NCBI RefSeq assembly: GCF_042434745.1
Contig: NZ_JBHLSS010000119.1
Direction: 5' to 3' (one strand)
DNA: 42,117 bases
Origin: Azotobacter paspali
GTDB lineage: Bacteria > Pseudomonadota > Gammaproteobacteria > Pseudomonadales > Pseudomonadaceae
The notes under the pieces were generated by a model, which worked only from the letters and a program-made list of their open reading frames with translations, did not search any database and was not told where the DNA came from. Shown here piece after piece: positions 22,177 through 30,346 of the stretch. Position numbers and translations under genes: made by a program. Position 1 is the stretch's first letter; every line of letters starts with the position of its first letter.

Positions 22177-24489
22177 TCATTTCCTCAGTTGCTTGGCGTT
22201 GGCGAACAACGCGGCCATGGCGTTGTTCGCCGGCGCCTTGTTTTCCGTGCGCGGCGCATTGCGTTCGCCGCGACTCTGTCCGCCACGGTTGCCGCCGCGC
22301 GGACCTTCGACCTTCTCGCCGGGGGTGTCGCCCATGCGCATGGACAGGCCGACGCGGCCCCGCGCGATATCCACCTCCATCACCTTGACTTTGACGATGT
22401 CGCCGGCCTTGACGACCTCGTAGGGGTCTTTCACGAACTTCTCCGACAAGGCGCTGATGTGTACCAGGCCGTCCTGGTGCACGCCGATGTCGACGAAGGC
22501 GCCGAAGTTGGTCACGTTGGTCACCACGCCTTCGAGGATCATGCCGGGCTTCAGGTCCTTGAGGCTCTCGACGCCATCCTGGAACTCAGCGGTCCTGAAC
22601 TCGGGGCGCGGGTCGCGGCCGGGCTTGTCCAGTTCCTTGAGAATATCGGTGACGGTGGGCAGGCCGAAGGTCTCGTCGGTGAATTTCGCCGGGTCGAGGC
22701 GTTTGAGGAAGGCCGAGTCGCCGATCAGCGAACGGATATCGCGGCTGGTATCGGCGGCGATGCGCTTGACCACCGGATAGGCCTCGGGGTGCACCGCCGA
22801 GGCGTCCAGCGGATTGTCGCCGTTCATCACCCGCAGGAAGCCGGCGGCCAGCTCGAAGGTCTTGTCGCCCAGGCGCGGTACCTTCTTCAGCTCGGCGCGG
22901 CTCTTGAAGGCGCCGTTGGCGTCGCGGTAGGCGACGATGTTGCCCGCCAGGGTCGCGTTGAGGCCGGAGATGCGCGCCAGCAGCGCGGCCGAGGCGGTGT
23001 TGACGTCGACGCCGACGGCGTTCACGCAGTCCTCGACCACCGCGTCCAGCGAGCGCGCCAGTTGCAGTTGGGAGACGTCGTGCTGGTACTGGCCGACGCC
23101 GATAGCCTTGGGTTCGATTTTCACCAATTCGGCTAGCGGGTCCTGCAGGCGGCGAGCGATCGACACCGCGCCGCGCAGCGACACGTCGAGTTCCGGGAAC
23201 TCCCTGGCGGCCAGCTCGGACGCCGAATACACCGAGGCGCCGGCCTCGCTGACCATGATCTTGGTGAGCTTCAGCGCCGAGTGCTTTTTGATCAACTCGC
23301 CGGCCAGCTTGTCGGTCTCGCGGCTCGCCGTGCCGTTGCCGATGGCGATCAACTCCACCGCGTGCTTGGCGCACAATCTGGCGAGGGTCGCCAGGGTGCC
23401 GTCCCAGTCGTTCCTCGGCGCGTGCGGGTAGACGGTGGCGGTGTCCAACAGCTTGCCGGTGGCATCCACCACGGCGACCTTGCAGCCGGTGCGCAGGCCG
23501 GGGTCGAGGCCCAGGGTTGTCCGCGGCCCGGCCGGGGCGGCGAGCAAGAGGTCGTGCAGGTTGCGGGCGAACACCGCGATCGCCTCGGTTTCGGCCGCCT
23601 CGCGCAGCTCGCCCAGAAGGTCGGTCTCCAGGTGGGTATAGAGCTTGACCTTCCAGGTCCAGCGCACCACCTCGGCCAGCCACTTGTCGGCCGCGCGGCC
23701 GCGGTTGTCGATGCCGAAGCGCTCGCCGATCATGCCTTCGCAGGGATGCATGGTTCCGGGAAGCTCCTCGCCGACCTTGAGGGAAACGCTCAGCACGCCT
23801 TCGTTGCGGCCGCGGAAGATCGCCAGGGCGCGGTGCGAGGGTATGCCCTTGAGCGGCTCGTCGTGCTCGAAGTAGTCGCTGAACTTGGCGCCTTCGTTTT
23901 CCTTGCCGGTGACCAGGCGGGCGCTCAGGGTGGCCTCGCTCTTGAGGAAGCCGCGCAGCCGGTCGAGCAGGGTGGCGTCCTCGGCGAAGCGCTCCATGAG
24001 GATATACTTGGCGCCCTCCAGCACCGCTTTCACCTCGGCGAAGCCCTTCTCGGCGTCGACGAAGCGTGCGGCTTCGGCCTCGGGGTTCAGTTGCGGGTCG
24101 CCGAACAGCGCGTCGGCCAGTTCGCCGAGGCCGGCCTCCAGGGCGATCTGGCCCTTGGTGCGGCGCTTCTGCTTGTACGGCAGGTACAGGTCTTCCAGGC
24201 GGGTCTTGGTATCGGCCAGGCCGATCTCGCGGGCCAGCTCGGGGGTCAGCTTGCCCTGCTCCTCGATGCTGGAAAGGATCGCCTTGCGCCGTTCCTCCAG
24301 TTCGCGCAGGTAGCGCAGGCGCTCCTCCAGAGTACGCAACTGGGTATCGTCGAGGCTGCCGGTCACTTCTTTCCGGTAGCGGGCGATGAAGGGCACGGTG
24401 GCGCCTTCGTCGAGCAGCGCCACGGCGGCGGCGACCTGTTGCGGGCGGACGCCGAGTTCCTCGGCGATGCGGGCGTTGATGCTGTCCAT
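22177..24489 (-). CDS. tex: Tex, S1-domain RNA-binding transcription accessory protein
   Basis: 770 residues, normal for Tex. The order of domains is an N-terminal helical region starting MDSINARIAEELGVRPQQV, a YqgF-like RNase-H-fold domain (TTLGLDPGLRTGCKVAVVD, about residue 330), a helix-hairpin-helix pair (INTASAALLARISGLN type, about 505-560) and a C-terminal S1 domain (LEGVVTNVTNFGAFVDIGVHQDGLVHIS, about 655-725). It binds RNA and affects transcription and expression of virulence or stress genes in several species. The ATG at 24489 starts the family similarity; a run of about 50 basic and polar residues follows the S1 domain. In P. aeruginosa it adjoins ompR; here the cellulose operon lies between. 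Confidence 0.95.
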   Translation of the reverse strand: MDSINARIAEELGVRPQQVAAAVALLDEGATVPFIARYRKEVTGSLDDTQLRTLEERLRYLRELEERRKAILSSIEEQGKLTPELAREIGLADTKTRLEDLYLPYKQKRRTKGQIALEAGLGELADALFGDPQLNPEAEAARFVDAEKGFAEVKAVLEGAKYILMERFAEDATLLDRLRGFLKSEATLSARLVTGKENEGAKFSDYFEHDEPLKGIPSHRALAIFRGRNEGVLSVSLKVGEELPGTMHPCEGMIGERFGIDNRGRAADKWLAEVVRWTWKVKLYTHLETDLLGELREAAETEAIAVFARNLHDLLLAAPAGPRTTLGLDPGLRTGCKVAVVDATGKLLDTATVYPHAPRNDWDGTLATLARLCAKHAVELIAIGNGTASRETDKLAGELIKKHSALKLTKIMVSEAGASVYSASELAAREFPELDVSLRGAVSIARRLQDPLAELVKIEPKAIGVGQYQHDVSQLQLARSLDAVVEDCVNAVGVDVNTASAALLARISGLNATLAGNIVAYRDANGAFKSRAELKKVPRLGDKTFELAAGFLRVMNGDNPLDASAVHPEAYPVVKRIAADTSRDIRSLIGDSAFLKRLDPAKFTDETFGLPTVTDILKELDKPGRDPRPEFRTAEFQDGVESLKDLKPGMILEGVVTNVTNFGAFVDIGVHQDGLVHISALSEKFVKDPYEVVKAGDIVKVKVMEVDIARGRVGLSMRMGDTPGEKVEGPRGGNRGGQSRGERNAPRTENKAPANNAMAALFANAKQLRK

Positions 24490-24604
24490 ACGACTTCTTC
24501 CTGCTTGGGCGGGGGAAGGTGGCCAGGCGCTGGCCACAAGGGAGCGCGATTATAGCGGCCACTTCCGTGCCGATCGAAACTCACCGGTCGAGCATGAGGC
24601 AGTG

Positions 24605-24682
24605 ATGGATCAACTGCTGCTCAATGCTCTGGCGTTGTCCTGGGATGAGCAGGACAACGACCAGGCGCTTTTCCTCGTCTGA
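24605..24682 (+). CDS. Possible 25-residue peptide
   Basis: ATG at 24605 with GAGG 6 nt upstream encodes MDQLLLNALALSWDEQDNDQ plus five residues (ALFLV), then TGA and immediately a 9-bp hairpin. The ribosome binding site and the closely following hairpin make it better than a random frame, but I recognise no family. It lies between the divergently placed tex start and the bcsZ end. It could be a short leader peptide or chance. Confidence 0.3.
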   Translation: MDQLLLNALALSWDEQDNDQALFLV

Positions 24683-24684
24683 CA

Positions 24685-24707
24685 AGACCCGGCGCGAGGC
24701 CGGGTCT
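24685..24707. terminator. Hairpin after the small frame, possible terminator
   Basis: Perfect 9-bp stem AGACCCGGC (24685-24693) / GCCGGGTCT (24699-24707), loop GCGAG. No T-run follows on either strand, so it is a weak terminator candidate; it lies 50 bp beyond the bcsZ stop and may end the cellulose operon. Confidence 0.45.
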
Positions 24708-24756
24708 GGAGATGTCGTTCATTGGCGCCACGGACTGGCCACGGGGGCGGCTGTTC

Positions 24757-25770
24757 CTACGGCGCGCCCTCCTTGTGTGCCAGGCGCGCGAGCATCAGCA
24801 GCGACATCGAGTAGTAGTCCTCTTGCGCGAGTTGTTCGGGCGTGGCGACGGGTTCTTCTCCCCTGAGCAGGGTGGCTATCGCCTTGACGCCGACGGATCC
24901 CGGATAGGGCGAGAGTTTACCGTCGTTCAGGTCTACCCAGGCGTGCAACGGCTCGCAGCAGGACCAGAAGTCCGCGAAGGGCGCGAGCCGGGGCGAGGAG
25001 AGGGGCTCGCCGTCCCAGGCCAGGTAGAGCGGCACCCGCACGGCATCGAAGCCAAAACGGGCAGGCCAGGCGGCGGCGGGCTCAAGCGTGCCGTCCGCGT
25101 CGAAGGCCAGCCAGTCGGGAGGCAGCCGGTACGTCCCGAAACGCGCGCGTTCCAGCAGGCCCCGGCTGTCGTCCAGCAGCCTCTGCCAGGTGCCGCCGGG
25201 GTCGGCCAGGGCGAAGGCCCGGATGGCCGGCATCACCAGATAGGACGGGTTGAGGATGAGCCGGCCATTCTGCTCGAAACCCTGCAGGCCGGGCAGGACA
25301 ACGGTCAGGCCCGCGTGCTCCTTGACCAGCCGGCCGGCGATCGCCTGACGGATCTTCGCCGATGCGTTCCGGTAGTCGGCGGCGTCCCAGCGCTGCGCGG
25401 CGCGCAGCAGGGCCCAGGCGATCAGCAAGTCGCCGTCGGTGGCGTTGTTGAGGTCCTGCACCGGCGGCGAGGCGGCCGGGTCGTAGCGCCACGAGAACAG
25501 GGCCAGGTCGCTGCGCTGCAGGTGTCGGCGGGTCCATTTCCAGAGGCGGTCGAAGGTCCGGCGGTCGCCGTTGGCCTCCGCCAGCAGCATGCCCCAGCCT
25601 TGCCCCTCCGAATGGCTGACGTCCTTGTTGCCGGTGTCCAGCACGCGGCCGCCGTCGATGTAGCGGGTCCGGTAGAGCCGCCAGTATTCGTCTTCGCCGG
25701 CGCTGGCCGGCAGGCAGAAGAGCAGCAGGGCGATCAGGACCCCCAGAGGGCCGGCTTTCCTAGTGGCCAC
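24757..25770 (-). CDS. bcsZ: Cellulase BcsZ (glycoside hydrolase family 8)
   Basis: A 337-residue periplasmic endo-1,4-beta-glucanase of cellulose operons, needed for proper export and assembly of the glucan. A signal peptide runs VATRKAGPLGVLIALLLFCL to PASA, then mature GEDEYW. GH8 landmarks: DVSHSEGQGWGMLLAEANGD contains the general-acid Glu, NNATDGDLLIAWAL the TDGD motif, and FGFDAVRVPLYLAW the Asp-containing catalytic segment. The start is a GTG at 25768-25770 that overlaps the bcsD stop by 11 bp; no ATG lies between it and the signal peptide. Last gene of the operon. Confidence 0.9.
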   Translation of the reverse strand: MATRKAGPLGVLIALLLFCLPASAGEDEYWRLYRTRYIDGGRVLDTGNKDVSHSEGQGWGMLLAEANGDRRTFDRLWKWTRRHLQRSDLALFSWRYDPAASPPVQDLNNATDGDLLIAWALLRAAQRWDAADYRNASAKIRQAIAGRLVKEHAGLTVVLPGLQGFEQNGRLILNPSYLVMPAIRAFALADPGGTWQRLLDDSRGLLERARFGTYRLPPDWLAFDADGTLEPAAAWPARFGFDAVRVPLYLAWDGEPLSSPRLAPFADFWSCCEPLHAWVDLNDGKLSPYPGSVGVKAIATLLRGEEPVATPEQLAQEDYYSMSLLMLARLAHKEGAP

Positions 25771-26224
25771 AGTGAAATACCAGGGTGCCGGTCTGACTCC
25801 TGTCGATGCATTGCACCTGCAGCCGCACGTCCTGGTTCTGCGCCTGGAACCAGTGCTGGTACATGCCTTCGAGCACGGCGGCGATTGCCTGGCTCCAGTG
25901 TTCCGCGGTTTCCCGGGCGCCCGGATAGGCGCCATGCAGGATGCGGATCGAGCGGTTGTCGGTGCTCAGTTGCACCCAGCCCCATTCGAACCCGCCCAGC
26001 ACGCCGTTCAGGGCCTTTTCCAGGGCCGCGAGGGTCGGCTGTTCCTCCAGCGGATGGGCGGCGGCGAGGCGCGAGCCCACGTGGCGCAGGAAATGGCAGG
26101 CATCGGCGGTGCCGGCCGACTGGCAGATCTCGCCCACCAGGGTCCGCACGAATGGCCACCAGGGGCGGTCGTCGTGGCGCTCGCCGTAATAGACCAGGTT
26201 CCTGGCCAGAATGTCGTTTTCCAT
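25760..26224 (-). CDS. bcsD: Cellulose synthase subunit BcsD
   Basis: A 154-residue periplasmic protein of the BcsD/AcsD family, which forms octameric rings guiding glucan chains into ordered fibres in Komagataeibacter. Segments WWPFVRTLVGEICQSAGTADACHFLRHVGSRLA and LGGFEWGWVQLSTDNRSIRILHGAYPG fit the family, as does the size. Its presence marks a type I cellulose operon. The ATG at 26224 was chosen over a TTG at 26230, which would overlap bcsC. It overlaps bcsZ at its 3' end. Confidence 0.88.
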   Translation of the reverse strand: MENDILARNLVYYGERHDDRPWWPFVRTLVGEICQSAGTADACHFLRHVGSRLAAAHPLEEQPTLAALEKALNGVLGGFEWGWVQLSTDNRSIRILHGAYPGARETAEHWSQAIAAVLEGMYQHWFQAQNQDVRLQVQCIDRSQTGTLVFHCGH

Positions 26225-26226
26225 TG

Positions 26227-29200
26227 TCAAGGAAGATTCTCCAGGGCGTGTTTGAAATAGATCGAGCCGGTCGTCTCCGAGTATTCGCCGAAGCTATCGT
26301 GTCCGATGGTGCCGCCCACTCGGGTCTGCTCGCTCAGGCGGTATTCGAGCGTGGCGCCGCCGTTGAAGGCTATGCCGCTCTGGCTGTCGGCGCGGTAATG
26401 GGTGTCGATGGTCGGCAACGTCGTGCTCTGGCCGGCGGCGGTCATTGCGTCGGAAAGGTTCTGCACCGCCGTGCCCAGTTGTTCGAGATGGTTCTGCAGT
26501 GCTTTGTCCTTAGGGAAATAGGGCGCGCGCTCCTGGGTGAAGGACTGATAGCCGGCGGCCGCGCGCAGCTTCATGTCCCAGCGGTCGCTCTTGAGGCTGT
26601 ACTGCACGGGAAAGGATAGCCCGACGAAGTTCTCGGGACTGAAGTAGCCGCCGTGGCCCAGCGTATAGCCGCTGAGGTTCTTGTCGAAGCCCATCCAGTT
26701 CAGGTGCACGCCGGTCTGCAATTCGCGGTTGGGCGTGTTGATGGGGCGCGCATAGGCGCCCGTGTGCAGGCCGATGGAGTGGTTGTTCTCGACTTTGTCG
26801 CCGCGATAGAGGTAGTAGTCGCCGCCGACGTAGAAACCGGCGGCACCGTTATCGTAGGCGTACTGGGCGTTGACCCCGGTCTTGGTGACGCCGCCCCAGG
26901 TCTTGCCGCTGACCGGGTCCTTGGCGCCCGCGTAGGAGAGCAGGCTGTCGGTCACCGCGCGCCGCTCGACGCCCAGGGCGAGGTTGCCGTTCTGGCCGAC
27001 CTTCGGCGTCCATTTCGCGCCGCCGACCAGGTTGGTCTTCTCGAAGCCCAACGGTGTCGTGCCTATATCGGCCTTGAGCGAGTCGGAGCTATAGGCCAGG
27101 TTCAGGCCCACGCCCGTGTCGTCCTGGGATTTCGGCCGGTAGGGGGCGAGCACGCGCTGGGCGTTGGAGTTGAGCAGGGTGTTGGCGATCTGCTCGCTCT
27201 GCTCCTTGCTCAGTCCGGCCGCCACGGCCGCGTTGCTTATCGTCTGTGCTGCCCGGATCCTGGCGTCCGCGACGATCGCGGCTCGCTCCGCCAGGGTCAG
27301 CGCACGCTTTTCCTTCTCTCTGACCTGCTGTTCCATCACTTGCAGATTCGAGCTGGAGTCGGTCTTCACCAGCCCGTCGTAAATACCAAAAGCGGACTCG
27401 ACCAGGCTGCTAGCCGCCCCATAGCTGCCGAAACGCTTGGCTGCGCTGCTGCCGGGCGTGCCGGCGTCCAGGCGGGTAGGCGTGGCGGTCAGCTCGATGC
27501 GGCCGTTGTCCAGCGGCACCATGGAGAGCTGCAGCGGCGCCTTGACCTCGGTCAGCTCGGACAGGCCTTTCTCGCCGTCGCGGATACGCAGGTTGGGGGC
27601 GGCGGACAGGCGGGTGGCGATCTTCTCGCGCAGGGCGCTCAGGCGGCCGTCGATTTCGCTGGCCAGGGGATCGGCCGTCGTGGACGGAGCGCTGCCGGCG
27701 AAAGCGCGCAGGTCGGGTAGGTCGGCCAGCGGAGCGGTCGCGCGCTGCGCCGGCGCTTCGATACCGGCGTCCGGGTCGGCCTGCGCCAGGGCGGGGAACA
27801 TGGCGTCGCGCGGGTCGCGGAAGGGGTTGTCGCTCCTCATGAAGGCCGGAGCGCCTGCGACGCCGGCCTGGTCGGTCGCCGCCAGGTGCCTGCGCCGGGC
27901 GCTTTCGAGCAGAGCGATGGCGTGCCGGTTGTCGCCGTTCGCTTCGGCCACGCGGGCGGACAGCAGCAGCGCCGTGGGTTCGTCGAGCGACTGGCCGGCG
28001 CGCTCGATCAACTGCGCGGCGCGCCTGGCGTTGTTACTGCTCAGGGCGGCGTTAACCGCGCCGCGCACGCCTTCGGGGTTGTCCGGCGCATCTTTCAGCA
28101 CCGAGTCGTAGACCGCCGTGGCTTCCTTGTACATCTTCCCCGTGTCGTACAGGCGGCCCATGGCCAGCATGAGTTCGGTATCGCCGGGCGATTCGTCGAT
28201 ATGGGCCATCAGGGTGTCGTAGGCGCCCGCCAGGTCGCCGTTCCGCCGTTGCCGGTCGGCCTGGGCGACGGCGAAGCCGTTGCGCAGCCTGCCGAGGGCT
28301 TCCTGATCTTCGGCGTTGAGATCGCCGCGTTCCAGGCGGTGGATCAGGACCTCTGCCTCGGCCACCTGGCCAGTCCTGACCAGCACGGCGACGTGCGAGA
28401 GGTAGTCGGCGGGCGCGTGGCTGGAGAGGTTGCGCAGGTCGTCGCGCACCATGTCCAGAGCCAGGGCGGGCTCGCCCAGCTCCGCCAAGGCCAGCGCCAC
28501 CTCGCCGCGCACCAGCGGCTCCTCCGGCGTTTCGTCGTGCAACGCGCGCAAGGCCCGGCGCGCAGCCAGGCGGTTAGCGCCGGTGGCGGTAACGCGCACC
28601 GAGGCGATGCGTTCTTTGATCCGCAGGCGCTGTTCGAGGGCCTGGATCTGCGCGCTGGCCTGGCGTTCCGGCGGCAAGCGGCGCAGATAGGCCCTGGCGT
28701 CGTCCCAGCGCGCCTGATCCATGGCCAGCAGCGCGGCGGCATGCAGGGCCTCGGCATCGACGGGAGCGCTCGCCGGCGGCTCCATCAGGCGTTGCGCCTG
28801 TTGCGGGTCGCCCCTGGCATTGAGCAGCCGCGCGTAGGTCAGGCGTATCCAAGGGTTTTGCGGCGTCAGCCGCAAGGCTTCGTTCAGCAGTCGGGCGGCT
28901 TCCTCGTCGTTACCCTGTTTGAGCAAGGCCTCGGCGCGATCGCGCAGGGCCAGTGCCTCGACCTGCTGCCGGCCGCCTTGCAAGGCGTCGGCCAGGCCGG
29001 GATTGCGGCCCAGCAGTTCGCTGGCGGCCTGCCGCTTGCCTTGGCGCAGCAGGCTGTCGTAGAGGCCGGCCAGGGCCGCCCGGTCGTTTCCGGCCGCCGC
29101 GAGCAGAGCGCGATAGAGTCGTTCGGCCTCGGCGTCGCGCTGCTGGCGCAGCAGGATGTCGGCCAGCAGCAGCTTGGCGGCGCGCGGACGTTCCCCGCTG

Positions 29201-30336
29201 CCGTCGGCGAGCGGCTGGACCAGCGCCTCGGCGCTGTCCAGGTGGCCGTCGTCGCGCTTTTGCCGGGCGGTCTGCAGCTTTCCGTAGAACTCGGCGTCGG
29301 CCAGCGCCTTCGCCCAGCGGTCTTGGCTGCCGGGGGCCAATTCGGTGGCCCTGCGCAGGCTATTGGCGGCGTCCCGGTAGTTCTGCGCACGCAGTTGGGC
29401 GATGCCCAGGCCGCCCCAGGCCTCGGCGTCGCGCGGGTTGTGGTTCAGCGCCAGCCTGAAGCTCTGCAGGGCCGCTGCGTTGCGTCTACCCTGCAGCGCG
29501 TCGAAGCCGGCGGACCTGGCGTCGTCGCCGGGCTCCTGGCGCTTGGCCGAGAGCATCGCCTGGAAACGCGCCGCTACTTCGGTGTCGCCCGGATTGGCGG
29601 CCCCGTAGCGGCTGTAGAGGGCCTCGTCCCCGGCCCCTGCGTCCAGCCAGAGCAGGGCCTGGCGCCAAGCCGTGCGGGCTTCGGGCGATTGCGGCGCCAG
29701 ATCGGCCAGTTGCTCGACGGCCTGGCGACGCGTCGCTTCCCGGTAGCTCAGCGCGCGGGCCAGGGCGAGCTTCACCTGCGGATTGCCCGGTTGCCCGGCG
29801 TGGAGCTTTTCCAGCCCTTCGCGGGCCTCCTGCCAGTGACTATCGATGCCCGCCAGGGTCTGGTAATACTCCAACGCCAGATCGGGCGGCGGCGCTCCGT
29901 CGCCGAACAGCTCGCGATAGGCCTGCACGGCGCCCGCCGAATCGCCCTGACCGGCCATGAGCCGGGCCCTGGCCAGCGCAGATTTGTCCAGCTTGCTGCC
30001 GCGCAGGGCGGCTTCGAGGTCGCCGATGCGCGTGCTGCCGGGATGGCTGTCGGTCAGCCGCTGCAGCCAGGCGCGGGCAACTCTTTCGTCTTCATCCAGG
30101 GCGAGCATCCCTAGCCGGTAGAGGACTTCCTCGGCGTCCGGCTGGACCTGCAGGGCGCGGTTCAGCGCTTCCCTCGCCAGCTCCGGGCGGTAGCGGGAGC
30201 GCCAGAAGTCGGCCTGTTCGAGCAGGACCTTTATGCCGGTATCCGCCGATTCGGCCGAGGCGCCGTCGGGATAGGCGATCCCGCCGATGGCGCAGAGCAC
30301 GGCCAGGGAGAGTTTTTTCAGGGCGGTGCGGGTCAT
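26227..30336 (-). CDS. bcsC: Cellulose export protein BcsC (TPR scaffold and outer-membrane barrel)
   Basis: 1369 residues. A signal peptide (MTRTALKKLSLAVLCAIGGI, ending DGASA) is followed by about 900 residues of TPR-like helical repeats, many with the A-x-x-Y/L-x-x-A-L-x-x-x-P pattern (for example LREAEELAPGSQ-type and LNEALRLTPQNPWIRLTYARLL). The C-terminal 340 residues form the BcsC outer-membrane beta-barrel, beginning near YRPKSQDDTGVGLNLAYSSD and ending GSIYFKHALENLP. It carries the cellulose chain from the periplasm to the outside. The length is large but in the family's range. It lies 10 bp after bcsAB and is followed directly by bcsD. Confidence 0.95.
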   Translation of the reverse strand: MTRTALKKLSLAVLCAIGGIAYPDGASAESADTGIKVLLEQADFWRSRYRPELAREALNRALQVQPDAEEVLYRLGMLALDEDERVARAWLQRLTDSHPGSTRIGDLEAALRGSKLDKSALARARLMAGQGDSAGAVQAYRELFGDGAPPPDLALEYYQTLAGIDSHWQEAREGLEKLHAGQPGNPQVKLALARALSYREATRRQAVEQLADLAPQSPEARTAWRQALLWLDAGAGDEALYSRYGAANPGDTEVAARFQAMLSAKRQEPGDDARSAGFDALQGRRNAAALQSFRLALNHNPRDAEAWGGLGIAQLRAQNYRDAANSLRRATELAPGSQDRWAKALADAEFYGKLQTARQKRDDGHLDSAEALVQPLADGSGERPRAAKLLLADILLRQQRDAEAERLYRALLAAAGNDRAALAGLYDSLLRQGKRQAASELLGRNPGLADALQGGRQQVEALALRDRAEALLKQGNDEEAARLLNEALRLTPQNPWIRLTYARLLNARGDPQQAQRLMEPPASAPVDAEALHAAALLAMDQARWDDARAYLRRLPPERQASAQIQALEQRLRIKERIASVRVTATGANRLAARRALRALHDETPEEPLVRGEVALALAELGEPALALDMVRDDLRNLSSHAPADYLSHVAVLVRTGQVAEAEVLIHRLERGDLNAEDQEALGRLRNGFAVAQADRQRRNGDLAGAYDTLMAHIDESPGDTELMLAMGRLYDTGKMYKEATAVYDSVLKDAPDNPEGVRGAVNAALSSNNARRAAQLIERAGQSLDEPTALLLSARVAEANGDNRHAIALLESARRRHLAATDQAGVAGAPAFMRSDNPFRDPRDAMFPALAQADPDAGIEAPAQRATAPLADLPDLRAFAGSAPSTTADPLASEIDGRLSALREKIATRLSAAPNLRIRDGEKGLSELTEVKAPLQLSMVPLDNGRIELTATPTRLDAGTPGSSAAKRFGSYGAASSLVESAFGIYDGLVKTDSSSNLQVMEQQVREKEKRALTLAERAAIVADARIRAAQTISNAAVAAGLSKEQSEQIANTLLNSNAQRVLAPYRPKSQDDTGVGLNLAYSSDSLKADIGTTPLGFEKTNLVGGAKWTPKVGQNGNLALGVERRAVTDSLLSYAGAKDPVSGKTWGGVTKTGVNAQYAYDNGAAGFYVGGDYYLYRGDKVENNHSIGLHTGAYARPINTPNRELQTGVHLNWMGFDKNLSGYTLGHGGYFSPENFVGLSFPVQYSLKSDRWDMKLRAAAGYQSFTQERAPYFPKDKALQNHLEQLGTAVQNLSDAMTAAGQSTTLPTIDTHYRADSQSGIAFNGGATLEYRLSEQTRVGGTIGHDSFGEYSETTGSIYFKHALENLP

Positions 30337-30346
30337 GGCCGGCTCC

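Noticed and set aside
27886..30114. 742-codon plus-strand frame opposite bcsC
   Set aside because: Antisense to the TPR region of bcsC; no recognisable domain; such frames are common opposite high-GC genes.
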